64,000 bases of DNA. Source: Bacteroidaceae bacterium (GTDB lineage: Bacteria; Bacteroidota; Bacteroidia; Bacteroidales; Bacteroidaceae). The notes beneath the pieces are model-generated. The model did not search any database and had not been told where the DNA came from. It saw only the letters and a program-made list of their open reading frames with translations. A program made the translations under genes and the position numbers. The DNA is taken from NCBI GenBank assembly GCA_017529865.1, contig JAFXNA010000001.1, positions 1-64,000 on the forward strand, read 5' to 3'. The number at the start of each line of letters is the position of its first letter. Positions within the stretch are counted from its first letter, which is position 1. Positions 15,845 to 24,407 of the stretch are shown here, one piece after another.

Positions 15845-17920
15845 ATGGGAGTTAGAAGAGACATATCAACAGCATATCATACAACTCCCCTCCATAGAGG
15901 GAGGGGTTGGGGGTGGGTCTGTTTCTGCCTCTGCATTCTTCTCTATTCTTGTGCCAATATGGGATCGCCCGACGGAGGTCCTTACGATGAAACCCCTCCT
16001 AAAATCATACATACAACCCCCGAATTTGGCGCCTTCGGTTCCAAATCCAAGAAAATTGTTTTGGAGTTTGACGAGAACATTAAGGTCGATAATGCCGCTG
16101 AGAAGGTGATTGTGTCACCTCCGCAGATGGAGCAACCCGAAATCAATGCTTCGGGAAAACGTATCACCGTCGAACTGATGGACACCCTTCGTCCTGGCAT
16201 TACTTACACCATCGACTTTGCCGATGCTATCGAGGACAACAACGAAGGAAATCCTATGGGCGACTATGCCTTCATGTTCTCTACAGGTAACGAAATCGAC
16301 ACCATGCAGGTATCAGGTTATGTGCTCGATGCACAGAATCTGGAACCCATCAAGGGTATCTTTGTGGGCTTGTACGCTTTAGAAGATTCACTGATGGAAC
16401 AACTCCCCGACTCTGTATTCAAAACCAAACCGTTCGATCGCATCTCACGTACGGACAGTCGTGGTCATTTTGTTGTCAAGGGACTTAAACGTTGTCGCTA
16501 TCAGGCTTTTGCCCTGAAGGATCAAGACCAAACCTATTCATTCACACAGAAGTCGGAAATGATAGGATTCAACAATCAGGTATTTACCCCTTCGAGCAAA
16601 CCCGACTTGCGTCCTGATACTGTGTGGCACGATAGTATCCACTACGATTCTATCATCATGCGTGGCTACACCCATTTCTACCCCGACGACATCGTATTGA
16701 TGGCCTTTAATGAAAAACTGACCGACCGCTACCTGTTGAAATCAGAGCGTCCAAACCTTCGGGAATTTACCCTATATTTCACCAACAGATCGGATTCTCT
16801 GCCCATCATCCGAGGACTGAACTTTGATGCTGACGGTGCATTTGTAGTTGAAAACAACCAAACAAACGACACTATCAAATACTGGATTCGCGACTCGCTC
16901 GTCTACAACCTCGACACCTTAGAGTTGAGCCTTACCTATTTAGGAACAGACACCTTAGGACAGCTGGTGGAACAATGCGACACCATGTCTCTCATATCGA
17001 TGGTCTCAAAAGCCAAGACAGTCAAGCAACAACAGGATGCCTACGAGAAATGGGTAAAGGAATATAAGGCTGAGCAGAAAAAGGAGCAGAAACGAGCAAA
17101 GATGGAAGGCAAGCAAGAAGGTGCCGAAGGTGAAGATGAAGGCAAGAAAAAGTCCAAGAAGTCGAAAGACGATGACGACAACATAGAGATTCCGCCGATG
17201 CCTGAAGAGTTCCTGGACATCCGATCCACAGGCTCGGCACTCGATCCCGATAAGAATGTCGACTTCACATTCCATGAGCCTATTGATACGGTGTATATGG
17301 AAGGCATCCACTTCTACGAGAAGATTGATACCGTGCTACAGGAGTGCGATTTCGTATTCGAGCAACTGCCCACCCCTCACAATTCCTTCCGCTTATATGC
17401 CGAGTGGATTCCAAGCCACGAATACGTGGTGGAGGTCGATACAGGTGCCTTTGTTAGCATCTACGGCAAACGCAACGAGGGGATGAAGAAGACCGTCAAG
17501 GTGAAAAGCCTGGATACCTACAGCGCTTTATTCATCAACCTCATCAACGTCGATACCTGTGCGGTGGTTCAGATGCTGAACAATTCCGATAAGGTAGTGA
17601 AGAGCGTAAGAGCAAAGGGAGGTAAGGCCGACTTCTACTACGTCAATCCAGGTACGTACTATCTGCGGATGTTTGTCGACCGTAACGGAAATGGTATTTG
17701 GGACACTGGGGCATACGATGAGCAAGAACAGCCCGAGGAAGTGTATTATTATCCTCGTGCGTTCGAATTGCGAGCTATGTGGGACACCAGTCAGGATTGG
17801 CGTCCACTCGCCACCCCACTCTATCGTCAGAAACCCGCAGCTATCACAAAGCAGAAACCCGACAAGGAGAAGCAGACCAAAAACCGCAATGCAGAACGAG
17901 AAAAGAATAAAAAGAAATAA
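15845..17920 (+). CDS. Ig-like (Big_5) domain lipoprotein
   Basis: 691 residues. An N-terminal lipoprotein signal ends CLCILLYSC|ANMGSPDGGP. The following YDETPPKIIHTTPEFGA and SKKIVLEFDENIKVDN form a Big_5 Ig-like domain, then a carboxypeptidase-like fold (VSGYVLDAQNLEPIKGIFVGLYA). A Lys/Glu-rich stretch lies near 400-435 (KKSKKSKDDDD), and the C-terminus is Lys-rich. ATG 15845 is the only usable start before the lipobox, so the signal n-region TTPLHRGRGWGWV is coded by palindromic element copy 5. Function unknown; probably a cell-surface or periplasmic lipoprotein. DUF3108 follows 8 bp downstream. Confidence 0.8.
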   Translation: MGVRRDISTAYHTTPLHRGRGWGWVCFCLCILLYSCANMGSPDGGPYDETPPKIIHTTPEFGAFGSKSKKIVLEFDENIKVDNAAEKVIVSPPQMEQPEINASGKRITVELMDTLRPGITYTIDFADAIEDNNEGNPMGDYAFMFSTGNEIDTMQVSGYVLDAQNLEPIKGIFVGLYALEDSLMEQLPDSVFKTKPFDRISRTDSRGHFVVKGLKRCRYQAFALKDQDQTYSFTQKSEMIGFNNQVFTPSSKPDLRPDTVWHDSIHYDSIIMRGYTHFYPDDIVLMAFNEKLTDRYLLKSERPNLREFTLYFTNRSDSLPIIRGLNFDADGAFVVENNQTNDTIKYWIRDSLVYNLDTLELSLTYLGTDTLGQLVEQCDTMSLISMVSKAKTVKQQQDAYEKWVKEYKAEQKKEQKRAKMEGKQEGAEGEDEGKKKSKKSKDDDDNIEIPPMPEEFLDIRSTGSALDPDKNVDFTFHEPIDTVYMEGIHFYEKIDTVLQECDFVFEQLPTPHNSFRLYAEWIPSHEYVVEVDTGAFVSIYGKRNEGMKKTVKVKSLDTYSALFINLINVDTCAVVQMLNNSDKVVKSVRAKGGKADFYYVNPGTYYLRMFVDRNGNGIWDTGAYDEQEQPEEVYYYPRAFELRAMWDTSQDWRPLATPLYRQKPAAITKQKPDKEKQTKNRNAEREKNKKK
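15885..15920 (+). repeat. GC-rich palindromic element, copy 5 (inside lipoprotein signal)
   Basis: CTCCCCTCCATAGAGGGAGG, then GGTTGGGGGTGGGTCT. It is one of the best-preserved copies and encodes TPLHRGRGWGWV in the n-region of the signal peptide. Confidence 0.75.
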
Positions 17921-17928
17921 ATTATAAC

Positions 17929-18744
17929 ATGAAGAATTTAATCCTTTTTACATTCGTCTTTATCCTACAGACGAATACCCTTATGGCACAATGCAAGTAT
18001 CCCAATACAGCATTCAGTCCTGGTGAATCATTAAACTACGACCTCTATTTCAACTGGAAGTTTATCTGGGTAAAGGTCGGATCGACTCATTTCGGTGTCA
18101 AGTCGACTACTTATCAGGGAAAGGAAGCCCTGCGTACCGATATTCTCTTTAAGAGCAACAAGAAGTGTGAGTCTATCTTCCCGATGCGCGATACCCTCAT
18201 CAGCTATACCACCCCCGACCTCGAACCCCTCTATTTCCGTAAGGGAGCACTCGAAGGCAAACGCTATACGGTCGATGAGGTGTGGTACACCTACGAAGGC
18301 GGCAAGACCCTCATGAAACAACGCTTCCGCAGCCACGAAGGCGAGTGGTCGAATACCCAGTCGTCGAGTGACGACTGTGTGAACGATATGCTCAACATCC
18401 TGCTGCTATCGCGCTCGAAAGACTACAGCAACATGAAGTCTGGGCAGCGTATCAACTTCAAGATGGTGACAGGCAAACGTCTCAGTAATCAGGTACTGAT
18501 CTACAAAGGCAAGGATAACTTCAAGGCAAACGACAAGAAGACTTACCGCTGTCTCGTATTCTCCCTCCTCGACGACAAAGAGAAAAAGAAAGAGAAGGAA
18601 CTGCTTCGCTTCTATATCACCGATGATAAGAACCACCTACCTGTCCGCATCGACTTCTACCTGAAATTCGGATCTGCCAAAGCGTTCTTCCTCAACGGCA
18701 CAGGAATCCGCAACCCGATGGATGCGATAGTGAAGAAGAAATAA
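17929..18744 (+). CDS. DUF3108 exported protein
   Basis: 271 residues with a signal peptide ([23 protein letters not shown]). The domain begins [28 protein letters not shown], the typical DUF3108 opening, and continues as beta-rich sequence to the end. Members are predicted periplasmic or outer-membrane-associated proteins of unknown function. It lies 8 bp after the lipoprotein gene, and its TAA overlaps the ATG of rnhB (TAATG), so these genes are probably co-translated. Confidence 0.85.
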   Translation: MKNLILFTFVFILQTNTLMAQCKYPNTAFSPGESLNYDLYFNWKFIWVKVGSTHFGVKSTTYQGKEALRTDILFKSNKKCESIFPMRDTLISYTTPDLEPLYFRKGALEGKRYTVDEVWYTYEGGKTLMKQRFRSHEGEWSNTQSSSDDCVNDMLNILLLSRSKDYSNMKSGQRINFKMVTGKRLSNQVLIYKGKDNFKANDKKTYRCLVFSLLDDKEKKKEKELLRFYITDDKNHLPVRIDFYLKFGSAKAFFLNGTGIRNPMDAIVKKK

Positions 18745-19346
18745 TGTTAGCCCCTTATTATTATAAAGACAAGATCGAAGCAGGCTGCGACGAAGCAGGT
18801 CGTGGTTGTCTGGCTGGTAGTGTCTACGCTGCCGCTGTCATCCTTCCCAAGGATTACCATAATGATTTGCTGAACGACTCAAAACAACTCACCGCCCGTC
18901 AGCGTTATCAGTTGCGCGAGATGATTGAGCGTGATGCCATCGCTTGGGCAGTCGGAATTGCAACTGCTCAGGAGATTGACCAGATGAACATCCTTCGTGC
19001 CAGCATCACAGCCATGCATCGTGCCATCGACCAACTTGCAGTCCGTCCCGAAGCCCTCATCATCGATGGCAACCGCTTCTATCCCTACCATGATTTGCCT
19101 TACACCACTATTGTGAAAGGCGATGGGAAATACTTGTCTATAGCCGCAGCATCCATTCTTGCCAAGACCTATCGCGATGATTATATGCGTGAACTACACA
19201 AAGAATTTCCGTACTACGGATGGGACCACAATGCTGGTTATCCCACGAAAGAACACCGCCAAGGCATTGCTGAACATGGTCTATCCCCCTACCATCGATT
19301 GACTTTCAACCAACTGGGCGATGGCCAACTATCCTTCGATTTCTAG
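18744..19346 (+). CDS. rnhB: Ribonuclease HII
   Basis: 200 residues, normal length. [19 protein letters not shown] carries the first catalytic Asp-Glu pair; LIIDGNRF and the conserved [21 protein letters not shown] follow. It cuts RNA in RNA-DNA hybrids, including single ribonucleotides in DNA. Its start codon overlaps the stop of the DUF3108 gene by one base. Confidence 0.95.
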   Translation: MLAPYYYKDKIEAGCDEAGRGCLAGSVYAAAVILPKDYHNDLLNDSKQLTARQRYQLREMIERDAIAWAVGIATAQEIDQMNILRASITAMHRAIDQLAVRPEALIIDGNRFYPYHDLPYTTIVKGDGKYLSIAAASILAKTYRDDYMRELHKEFPYYGWDHNAGYPTKEHRQGIAEHGLSPYHRLTFNQLGDGQLSFDF

Positions 19347-19383
19347 CCAATAGGGATTTTCCCCCTTTCTTTAGGAACTTTTA

Positions 19384-19415
19384 TTTGGTCACTCAAAAAA
19401 ACTATTCTAACTTTG
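19384..19415 (+). promoter_or_regulatory. Promoter of the 368-residue repeat protein gene
   Basis: TTTG (19384-19387) and TAACTTTG (19408-19415) are 20 bp apart, matching the Bacteroidota -33/-7 consensus. The initial sequence TTTGCAGCGTCAAACAAA also occurs at 53663. A 5' UTR of about 100 nt follows, with AAAGGAG before the start codon. Confidence 0.75.
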
Positions 19416-19522
19416 CAGCGTCAAACAAATGACAAGAGATCAAAATAAAAGAAACAAACAGGTGCAAAGGTCACAAAGACCGGCGGCCTCAAACCATAAA
19501 AATAAAGAAAGGAGAAACGATT

Positions 19523-20629
19523 ATGAAGACTCTAAAGACAACCATCGCAGCAATGATGATCATGTTGACTTCATTAGCAGCAAGCGCACAGCCAATGAGT
19601 GTTTACGCAATGCGCAACAATGCACGTTTCCTTACTGACCGCATGGCATATACATTAGGACTCAGTGCAGCTCTCATTGATGATCTGTATTACATCAACT
19701 ACGATTATATCTGTGGTGTAAACGACTATCTCGACGCAGTGGCCCTTGGTTATCGTTACGATGACTACATGGAAATAGTTTATGCACGCGACTATGCACT
19801 CCGTCGTCTTCTCACAGAACGCCAGTGGGCACTTCTGATGACATACGATTACTTCTATCGTCCAATCGCATTCAACAACCATCGCTGGAGCTTCAGCATC
19901 TATCTGCACGATCGCCGCATGGATCACTTCTTCTATGCACCTCCTCGCAGATTCAATGACTACCGTGGTGGTACCGTATTCGGTGGAATGCGTAGGGTAG
20001 ATGTACCAGGTATGCGTCCAGGTGGCCCAGGTCAGCCAGGTTCAGGTATCAATGGCCCAATTAACGGCCGTCCAGACGACCGTATAGGCAACAACCGCAT
20101 GGGTGACAACCGTATGGATGACATGAGTGGCGAGGTCATTCGTCCAGGCAACAACGCCAACAACGATCGCCCCTATCACTTCGAAACCCCAGGGCAGAAT
20201 CGTGGCAGTGTAAGTACTCCTAATACTGTAAATCGCTCAAACAGTTCTACTGTTACAAGCTTCCCAGGTAATGCAGGACGTACGAACGCACCAACCACTC
20301 CTAACACACGTACTAGTGCAGTTACTACTCCTAACACACGTACAAGTGTCACTGTTCCTAACACACGTACTGGTGTAGTTACCACTCCCAACACACGTAC
20401 TGGTGCAGTTACAACTCCTAACACTCGTACAAGCGTCGCTGTTCCTAACACACGCACATCGGTGTCTACTCCAACTCGCAGTACTTCTGTTTCCGCACCA
20501 ACTACTCGCTCAAGTGTCTCTGCACCCACTACCCGAACCAGCGTCTCTGCTCCTACCCGTTCAGCAGGTTCACCAGCAAGTCGCCCTTCAGGAGGTAGCG
20601 CATCAAGAGTATCAGCCGGACGCAGATAG
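19523..20629 (+). CDS. Exported protein with Thr/Ser-rich TPNTRT repeats
   Basis: 368 residues. A signal peptide (MIMLTSLAASAQ|PMSVYAM) is followed by about 110 residues of ordered, Tyr-rich sequence, then Gly/Pro/Asn-rich linker, and from about residue 230 many near-copies of TPNTRTSVT or TPNTRTGAV changing into SVSAPTTR repeats. The C-terminus is SASRVSAGRR. The coding DNA repeats with a period near 24-30 bp. I do not recognise the ordered N-terminal domain. The repeats resemble a wall- or envelope-spanning stalk. It has its own promoter and a strong terminator at 20714. Confidence 0.8.
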   Translation: MKTLKTTIAAMMIMLTSLAASAQPMSVYAMRNNARFLTDRMAYTLGLSAALIDDLYYINYDYICGVNDYLDAVALGYRYDDYMEIVYARDYALRRLLTERQWALLMTYDYFYRPIAFNNHRWSFSIYLHDRRMDHFFYAPPRRFNDYRGGTVFGGMRRVDVPGMRPGGPGQPGSGINGPINGRPDDRIGNNRMGDNRMDDMSGEVIRPGNNANNDRPYHFETPGQNRGSVSTPNTVNRSNSSTVTSFPGNAGRTNAPTTPNTRTSAVTTPNTRTSVTVPNTRTGVVTTPNTRTGAVTTPNTRTSVAVPNTRTSVSTPTRSTSVSAPTTRSSVSAPTTRTSVSAPTRSAGSPASRPSGGSASRVSAGRR

Positions 20630-20713
20630 TCAGGTAACTAGGTCTATAAGAATTGTTTAATAGGTTAATATACGGTTAATGTTTAGAAGTTAATAAGGTT
20701 AATACTAAAGGGG

Positions 20714-20742
20714 ACTGCTTCCATTATTGGGAGCAGTTTTTT
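20714..20742 (+). terminator. Intrinsic terminator
   Basis: ACTGCTTCC (20714-20722), loop ATTATT, GGGAGCAGT (20729-20737; one G-T pair), then TTTTT. It ends the transcript of the repeat protein. Confidence 0.8.
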
Positions 20743-20801
20743 GTGCTATCAGCCAAAAAGAGACAAAAAACAACGCTGCAAAGAAAAAAAAACGTACAAA
20801 A

Positions 20802-20833
20802 TTTGCTCGTCTAAAGTAAAATTCATACCTTTG
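20802..20833 (+). promoter_or_regulatory. Promoter of the GH2 gene
   Basis: TTTG (20802-20805) and TACCTTTG (20826-20833) with a 20-bp spacer, 30 bp before the GH2 start codon. Confidence 0.75.
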
Positions 20834-20863
20834 CGACAATAATATTAATAACACTAGAGAACT

Positions 20864-22681
20864 ATGAAACGAATTGTAGCATTCGTATTATTGATGGCTG
20901 CTCTCTCTCTGCAGATGAGCGCCAACGAAGTGAATTTGATAGGTAATGTGCCTGCACGCAAGGCAATGTCGCTCAATGGTGATTGGAACTACATCATCGA
21001 TGTACAGGAAGAAGGGTACTATGACTACCGCATGAACGTTACCCAGTGGGGATTCTTCCAGAATGCCAAACCACAACGTCCAGAGGACTTGGTAGAGTAC
21101 GATTTCGACAAGTCGCCCACGATGAAAGTGCCAGGCGATTGGAATACTCAGGACGACCGCCTGTTCTTCTACGAAGGAACGGTGTGGTTCTATAAAAAGT
21201 TCCGTTTGGATAGTTCTGAGTTGAAAGAGGGCATACGTAAATTACTCTATTTCGGCGCTGTGAACTACGAAGCAATTGTCTATGTAAATGGTCGGCGTGA
21301 AGGCAGGCATGTGGGTGGTTTCACTCCTTTCTGCTACGATGTGACTGATCGCTTGAAGGTTGGCGAAAACGTAGTAATAGTGAAGGTAGATAACAAACGT
21401 CAGGTCAGCAACATCCCAACCGTAATCTTCGACTGGTGGAACTACGGAGGCATAACACGTGATGTGCTTTTGGTCGATGTTCCTGCTATCTATATTGAGA
21501 ACTACAAAATAGAGTTAGCAAAGGCCGATGCAAAGGCTAAGCAACGTGAAATCCTTGTTTCTGTACAACTAAACCAGCAGAAAGCAGGCGAGACGGTCAG
21601 CCTCAGCATTCCTGAGTTGAAACTGAAGCAAACCCTCACTACCGATGCAGAAGGCAAGGCAGCAACAACCCTGAAGGTTAGCAGCAAGATGCTCTCACTG
21701 TGGAGTCCCCAGAATCCTAAACTCTATAAGGTGGATTTGACCATCGGCGATGAAAACTTGACCGATGAAATTGGTTTCCGAACTATCGAAACACGTGGCA
21801 AGCAGATTCTGTTGAACGGTCAACCTATCTTCCTGAAAGGCATCAGCATGCACGAAGAAAAGGCTCATGGAGGAGGTCGTGCTAATTGTGAGGCTGATGC
21901 ACGTGAGCTTTTAGGTTGGGTGAAAGAACTCGGTTGTAATTTTGTACGCCTAGCCCACTATCCTCACAACGAATACACTGTTCGTCTGGCCGAACGTATG
22001 GGATTGCTGCTCTGGAGCGAGATACCAGTCTACTGGACCATCGATTGGAAGAACACTGCTACATACGACAACGCACGCCGACAATTGACGGATATGATTC
22101 GCAGAGACCAGAATCGTGCCAATATCATCATTTGGAGTATTGCTAACGAGACACCACACAGTAACGAGCGTGACCAGTTCCTCGGCAATCTGGCTCAGTA
22201 TGCCCGCACACTCGACACCTCACGTCTTATCTCAATGGCAATGGAAGTGACAGGAGCCGCAAACTATAAGAACCGTCTGCAAGACAATATGAACAAATGG
22301 GTGGATGTAGTCAGCTTCAACCAATATATCGGCTGGTATCGCGACGTAAACGATGCGCCGAAAATGGAATGGGAAATACCATACGAGAAGCCCGTCATCG
22401 TCAGTGAGTTCGGTGGAGGAGCAAAGGCAGGTTATCATGGAGCCAAGAACCAACGTTGGACAGAAGAGTTCCAAGAGAACCTCTACATTGAAAACACCGC
22501 TATGCTCGACAAGATTGACGGACTCGCAGGTACCACCCCTTGGATTCTGAAGGACTTCCGCTCACCACGGCGTGTGCTCCCAGAGATTCAGGAGTACTAC
22601 AACCGAAAGGGACTCTTCTCAGACAATGGAGAAAAGAAGAAAGCCTTTTATATCCTACAGAAATGGTACGAAGGGAAATAG
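20864..22681 (+). CDS. Glycoside hydrolase family 2 enzyme (beta-glucuronidase/galactosidase type)
   Basis: 605 residues with a signal peptide (FVLLMAALSLQMSA|NEVN). GH2 domains in order: sugar-binding jelly roll (about 40-190), Ig-like domain (about 195-300), TIM barrel (about 300-605). The acid/base Glu is in IIIWSIANETPHSN (about 425) and the nucleophile Glu in KPVIVSEFGGGAKAG (about 512). MHEEKAHGGGR and VRLAHYPHNEYTVRLAERMG are GH2 landmarks. It probably removes a beta-linked sugar or uronic acid from plant or host glycans in the periplasm; the substrate cannot be fixed. A converging GH43 gene suggests a glycan-use neighbourhood. Confidence 0.88.
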   Translation: MKRIVAFVLLMAALSLQMSANEVNLIGNVPARKAMSLNGDWNYIIDVQEEGYYDYRMNVTQWGFFQNAKPQRPEDLVEYDFDKSPTMKVPGDWNTQDDRLFFYEGTVWFYKKFRLDSSELKEGIRKLLYFGAVNYEAIVYVNGRREGRHVGGFTPFCYDVTDRLKVGENVVIVKVDNKRQVSNIPTVIFDWWNYGGITRDVLLVDVPAIYIENYKIELAKADAKAKQREILVSVQLNQQKAGETVSLSIPELKLKQTLTTDAEGKAATTLKVSSKMLSLWSPQNPKLYKVDLTIGDENLTDEIGFRTIETRGKQILLNGQPIFLKGISMHEEKAHGGGRANCEADARELLGWVKELGCNFVRLAHYPHNEYTVRLAERMGLLLWSEIPVYWTIDWKNTATYDNARRQLTDMIRRDQNRANIIIWSIANETPHSNERDQFLGNLAQYARTLDTSRLISMAMEVTGAANYKNRLQDNMNKWVDVVSFNQYIGWYRDVNDAPKMEWEIPYEKPVIVSEFGGGAKAGYHGAKNQRWTEEFQENLYIENTAMLDKIDGLAGTTPWILKDFRSPRRVLPEIQEYYNRKGLFSDNGEKKKAFYILQKWYEGK

Positions 22682-22710
22682 AATATTAAAACGATAACAA
22701 AAACGAAAAA

Positions 22711-22739
22711 GAGGATGCACTTCCAAATGGTGCATCCTC
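22711..22739. terminator. Bidirectional terminator between GH2 and GH43 genes
   Basis: GAGGATGCAC (22711-22720) and GTGCATCCTC (22730-22739) form a perfect 10-bp stem flanked by AAAAA on the left and T-rich sequence on the right, so it can end transcripts from both sides. Confidence 0.8.
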
Positions 22740-22757
22740 TTCTTCCAATAAATCGTT

Positions 22758-24407
22758 TTAGTCAAACTCAAAAACCAAGTCTTGGAGGATACAAAGAGAC
22801 TTGTCTTTTGTGTCAGATTTAAAGATGAAATAGATAGCATGCTTGCCAGCAAGGTCAGCTTTGTCGATGCCTGCTGCCATATCCCAATGAATCTTCTCCA
22901 TATCGGCCTTCAACGTAATCTCACCAATCTTCTTGCCGCCTTGAGAAGTCCAGGGGCGATCTTGCATAATGTCAATGATACCGTCGATGCCTTCGGGCGT
23001 GAGTCCGAGGACGAGCATCAAATTGCCCTTTTGGGCTAAGCGCTCAACATCGAAGTTGAAGTATTTGTAACCAACGATAGATCCATCGGTATTATTCACC
23101 ACAGGATTGGTATTGTTGCGCAAATCATAAGGAGCATCGAACTTGTCGTCTGTACCATACGTAGCTGCGGGGTACGAGCCAAAGAAGGTGTTGTTTGGCC
23201 ATTCGTGGATGGCAGGTTTAGGACCTGTGTACCAACAAGCGATACCGGCAGAGTGGCGCTCGAATGGATTGAGACCATCGAGAGCAAAGCCATTAGAGTT
23301 GTATTCGCCTTCAGAGATAGCAACCTTACCACCAGGACCTTCTTCAACCTCAACAGTAATGGGAGCCACCATTGCCTGACGGGCATACTCGTCGGTACCT
23401 GTCTGACGATGATAGAAAACGTACCACTGTCCGTTGATTTCGCAGATAGAGCCGTGGGTATTACCATCAATGCATGCAGAAGCAATCGTATCGCCCTGCT
23501 CATTGATTTCACGTCCACGGGCATCGATAATAGTGCCTCCATAAGTCCATGGACCTAATGGGTTGTCGCTGTATGCGTAGGCAAGGATGTAGTTGGAGAT
23601 AGGAAGACCAAACTCGCCATCTTTGGTGAAACGGCTATAGATAAATACATATTTATCCTTAATCTTGCGGATAGAGGATGCCTCGAAGAAACTGAAGATA
23701 CCATCGTCATAGCGTCCTGAAACCATATTCTCAACTATCTTTGTGCCTGGTTTCACTGTTGCCATTGTAGTTGGATCAAGTTCTGCTGCATAGGAGTGCT
23801 CGAATCCCCAGTAGCCATACACACGACCATCATCATCAACAAAGACTGCAGGGTCAAAGGCTAGGATACCATCGGTTACGTTGGGGTTGTCCTTGTTCCA
23901 GTTGCATACCTCAAACGGGCCATCAGGACGGTTACTTTTTGCAATCATACCATTGCGTCCGCCTGCCTGATTATTAGGATAGAGGTAGTAGGTCTTGGTA
24001 CCATCTGCATCAACCACCAATGTAACATCGGGTGCATAGAGAACATCGCCCAAACCGTTGTAATTAGGGTCGCCTTTGCCATTTTTGTCAACAGAGAAGA
24101 TAATCCCATCGTAACGCCAATGATTTAGACTGTCGACAGGAGCAGACCATACCACTTGATCTCGTCCACAATATTCAGTAATGAGGTTATCATGTGATCC
24201 ATAGATGTAGACACGATATTTCCCAGGATTGTCCGGGTCTTCAAAAACATAGGGTTCTCCATCAGGGATGTGCTCCCATAAAGGAAGGAAGGGATTTCCC
24301 TGAGTTGAAATACCCTCTAAATCCCCCTTAAATGAGGACTTTTTTGTTGTACATGCAGTCATGATTGTAAGGCAGCAAGCGGCTGCGAAGAGGATTGATT
24401 GTTTCAT
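22758..24407 (-). CDS. GH43-family lipoprotein glycosidase with C-terminal carbohydrate-binding module
   Basis: 549 residues. Lipoprotein signal CCLTIMTAC|TTKK. The GH43 five-blade propeller covers about residues 45-370: DGEPYVFED (catalytic base Asp region), VLYAPDVTLV, DPAVFVDDDGRVYGYWG and SFFEASSIRKIKDKYVFIYS (catalytic Glu). A beta-rich module follows (about 400-549; FNFDVERLAQKGNLMLVLG) resembling CBM6-type domains. It probably acts on arabinan, xylan or galactan side chains. Just after the lipid-anchored Cys, SSFKGDLEGISTQG is coded by palindromic element copy 6. Its start overlaps the stop of the TPR gene by 4 bp (ATGA). Confidence 0.85.
   Translation of the reverse strand: MKQSILFAAACCLTIMTACTTKKSSFKGDLEGISTQGNPFLPLWEHIPDGEPYVFEDPDNPGKYRVYIYGSHDNLITEYCGRDQVVWSAPVDSLNHWRYDGIIFSVDKNGKGDPNYNGLGDVLYAPDVTLVVDADGTKTYYLYPNNQAGGRNGMIAKSNRPDGPFEVCNWNKDNPNVTDGILAFDPAVFVDDDGRVYGYWGFEHSYAAELDPTTMATVKPGTKIVENMVSGRYDDGIFSFFEASSIRKIKDKYVFIYSRFTKDGEFGLPISNYILAYAYSDNPLGPWTYGGTIIDARGREINEQGDTIASACIDGNTHGSICEINGQWYVFYHRQTGTDEYARQAMVAPITVEVEEGPGGKVAISEGEYNSNGFALDGLNPFERHSAGIACWYTGPKPAIHEWPNNTFFGSYPAATYGTDDKFDAPYDLRNNTNPVVNNTDGSIVGYKYFNFDVERLAQKGNLMLVLGLTPEGIDGIIDIMQDRPWTSQGGKKIGEITLKADMEKIHWDMAAGIDKADLAGKHAIYFIFKSDTKDKSLCILQDLVFEFD
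24312..24338 (-). repeat. GC-rich palindromic element, copy 6 (degenerate, in GH43 lipoprotein)
   Basis: The minus strand reads TCCTCATTTAAGGGGGATTT, then AGAGGGTA. It is placed in frame in the linker right after the lipobox cysteine. Confidence 0.55.

Noticed and set aside
19429..19638. 69-codon ORF starting in the 5' UTR of the repeat protein gene
   Set aside because: It overlaps the signal peptide region in another frame and has a random, highly charged composition.
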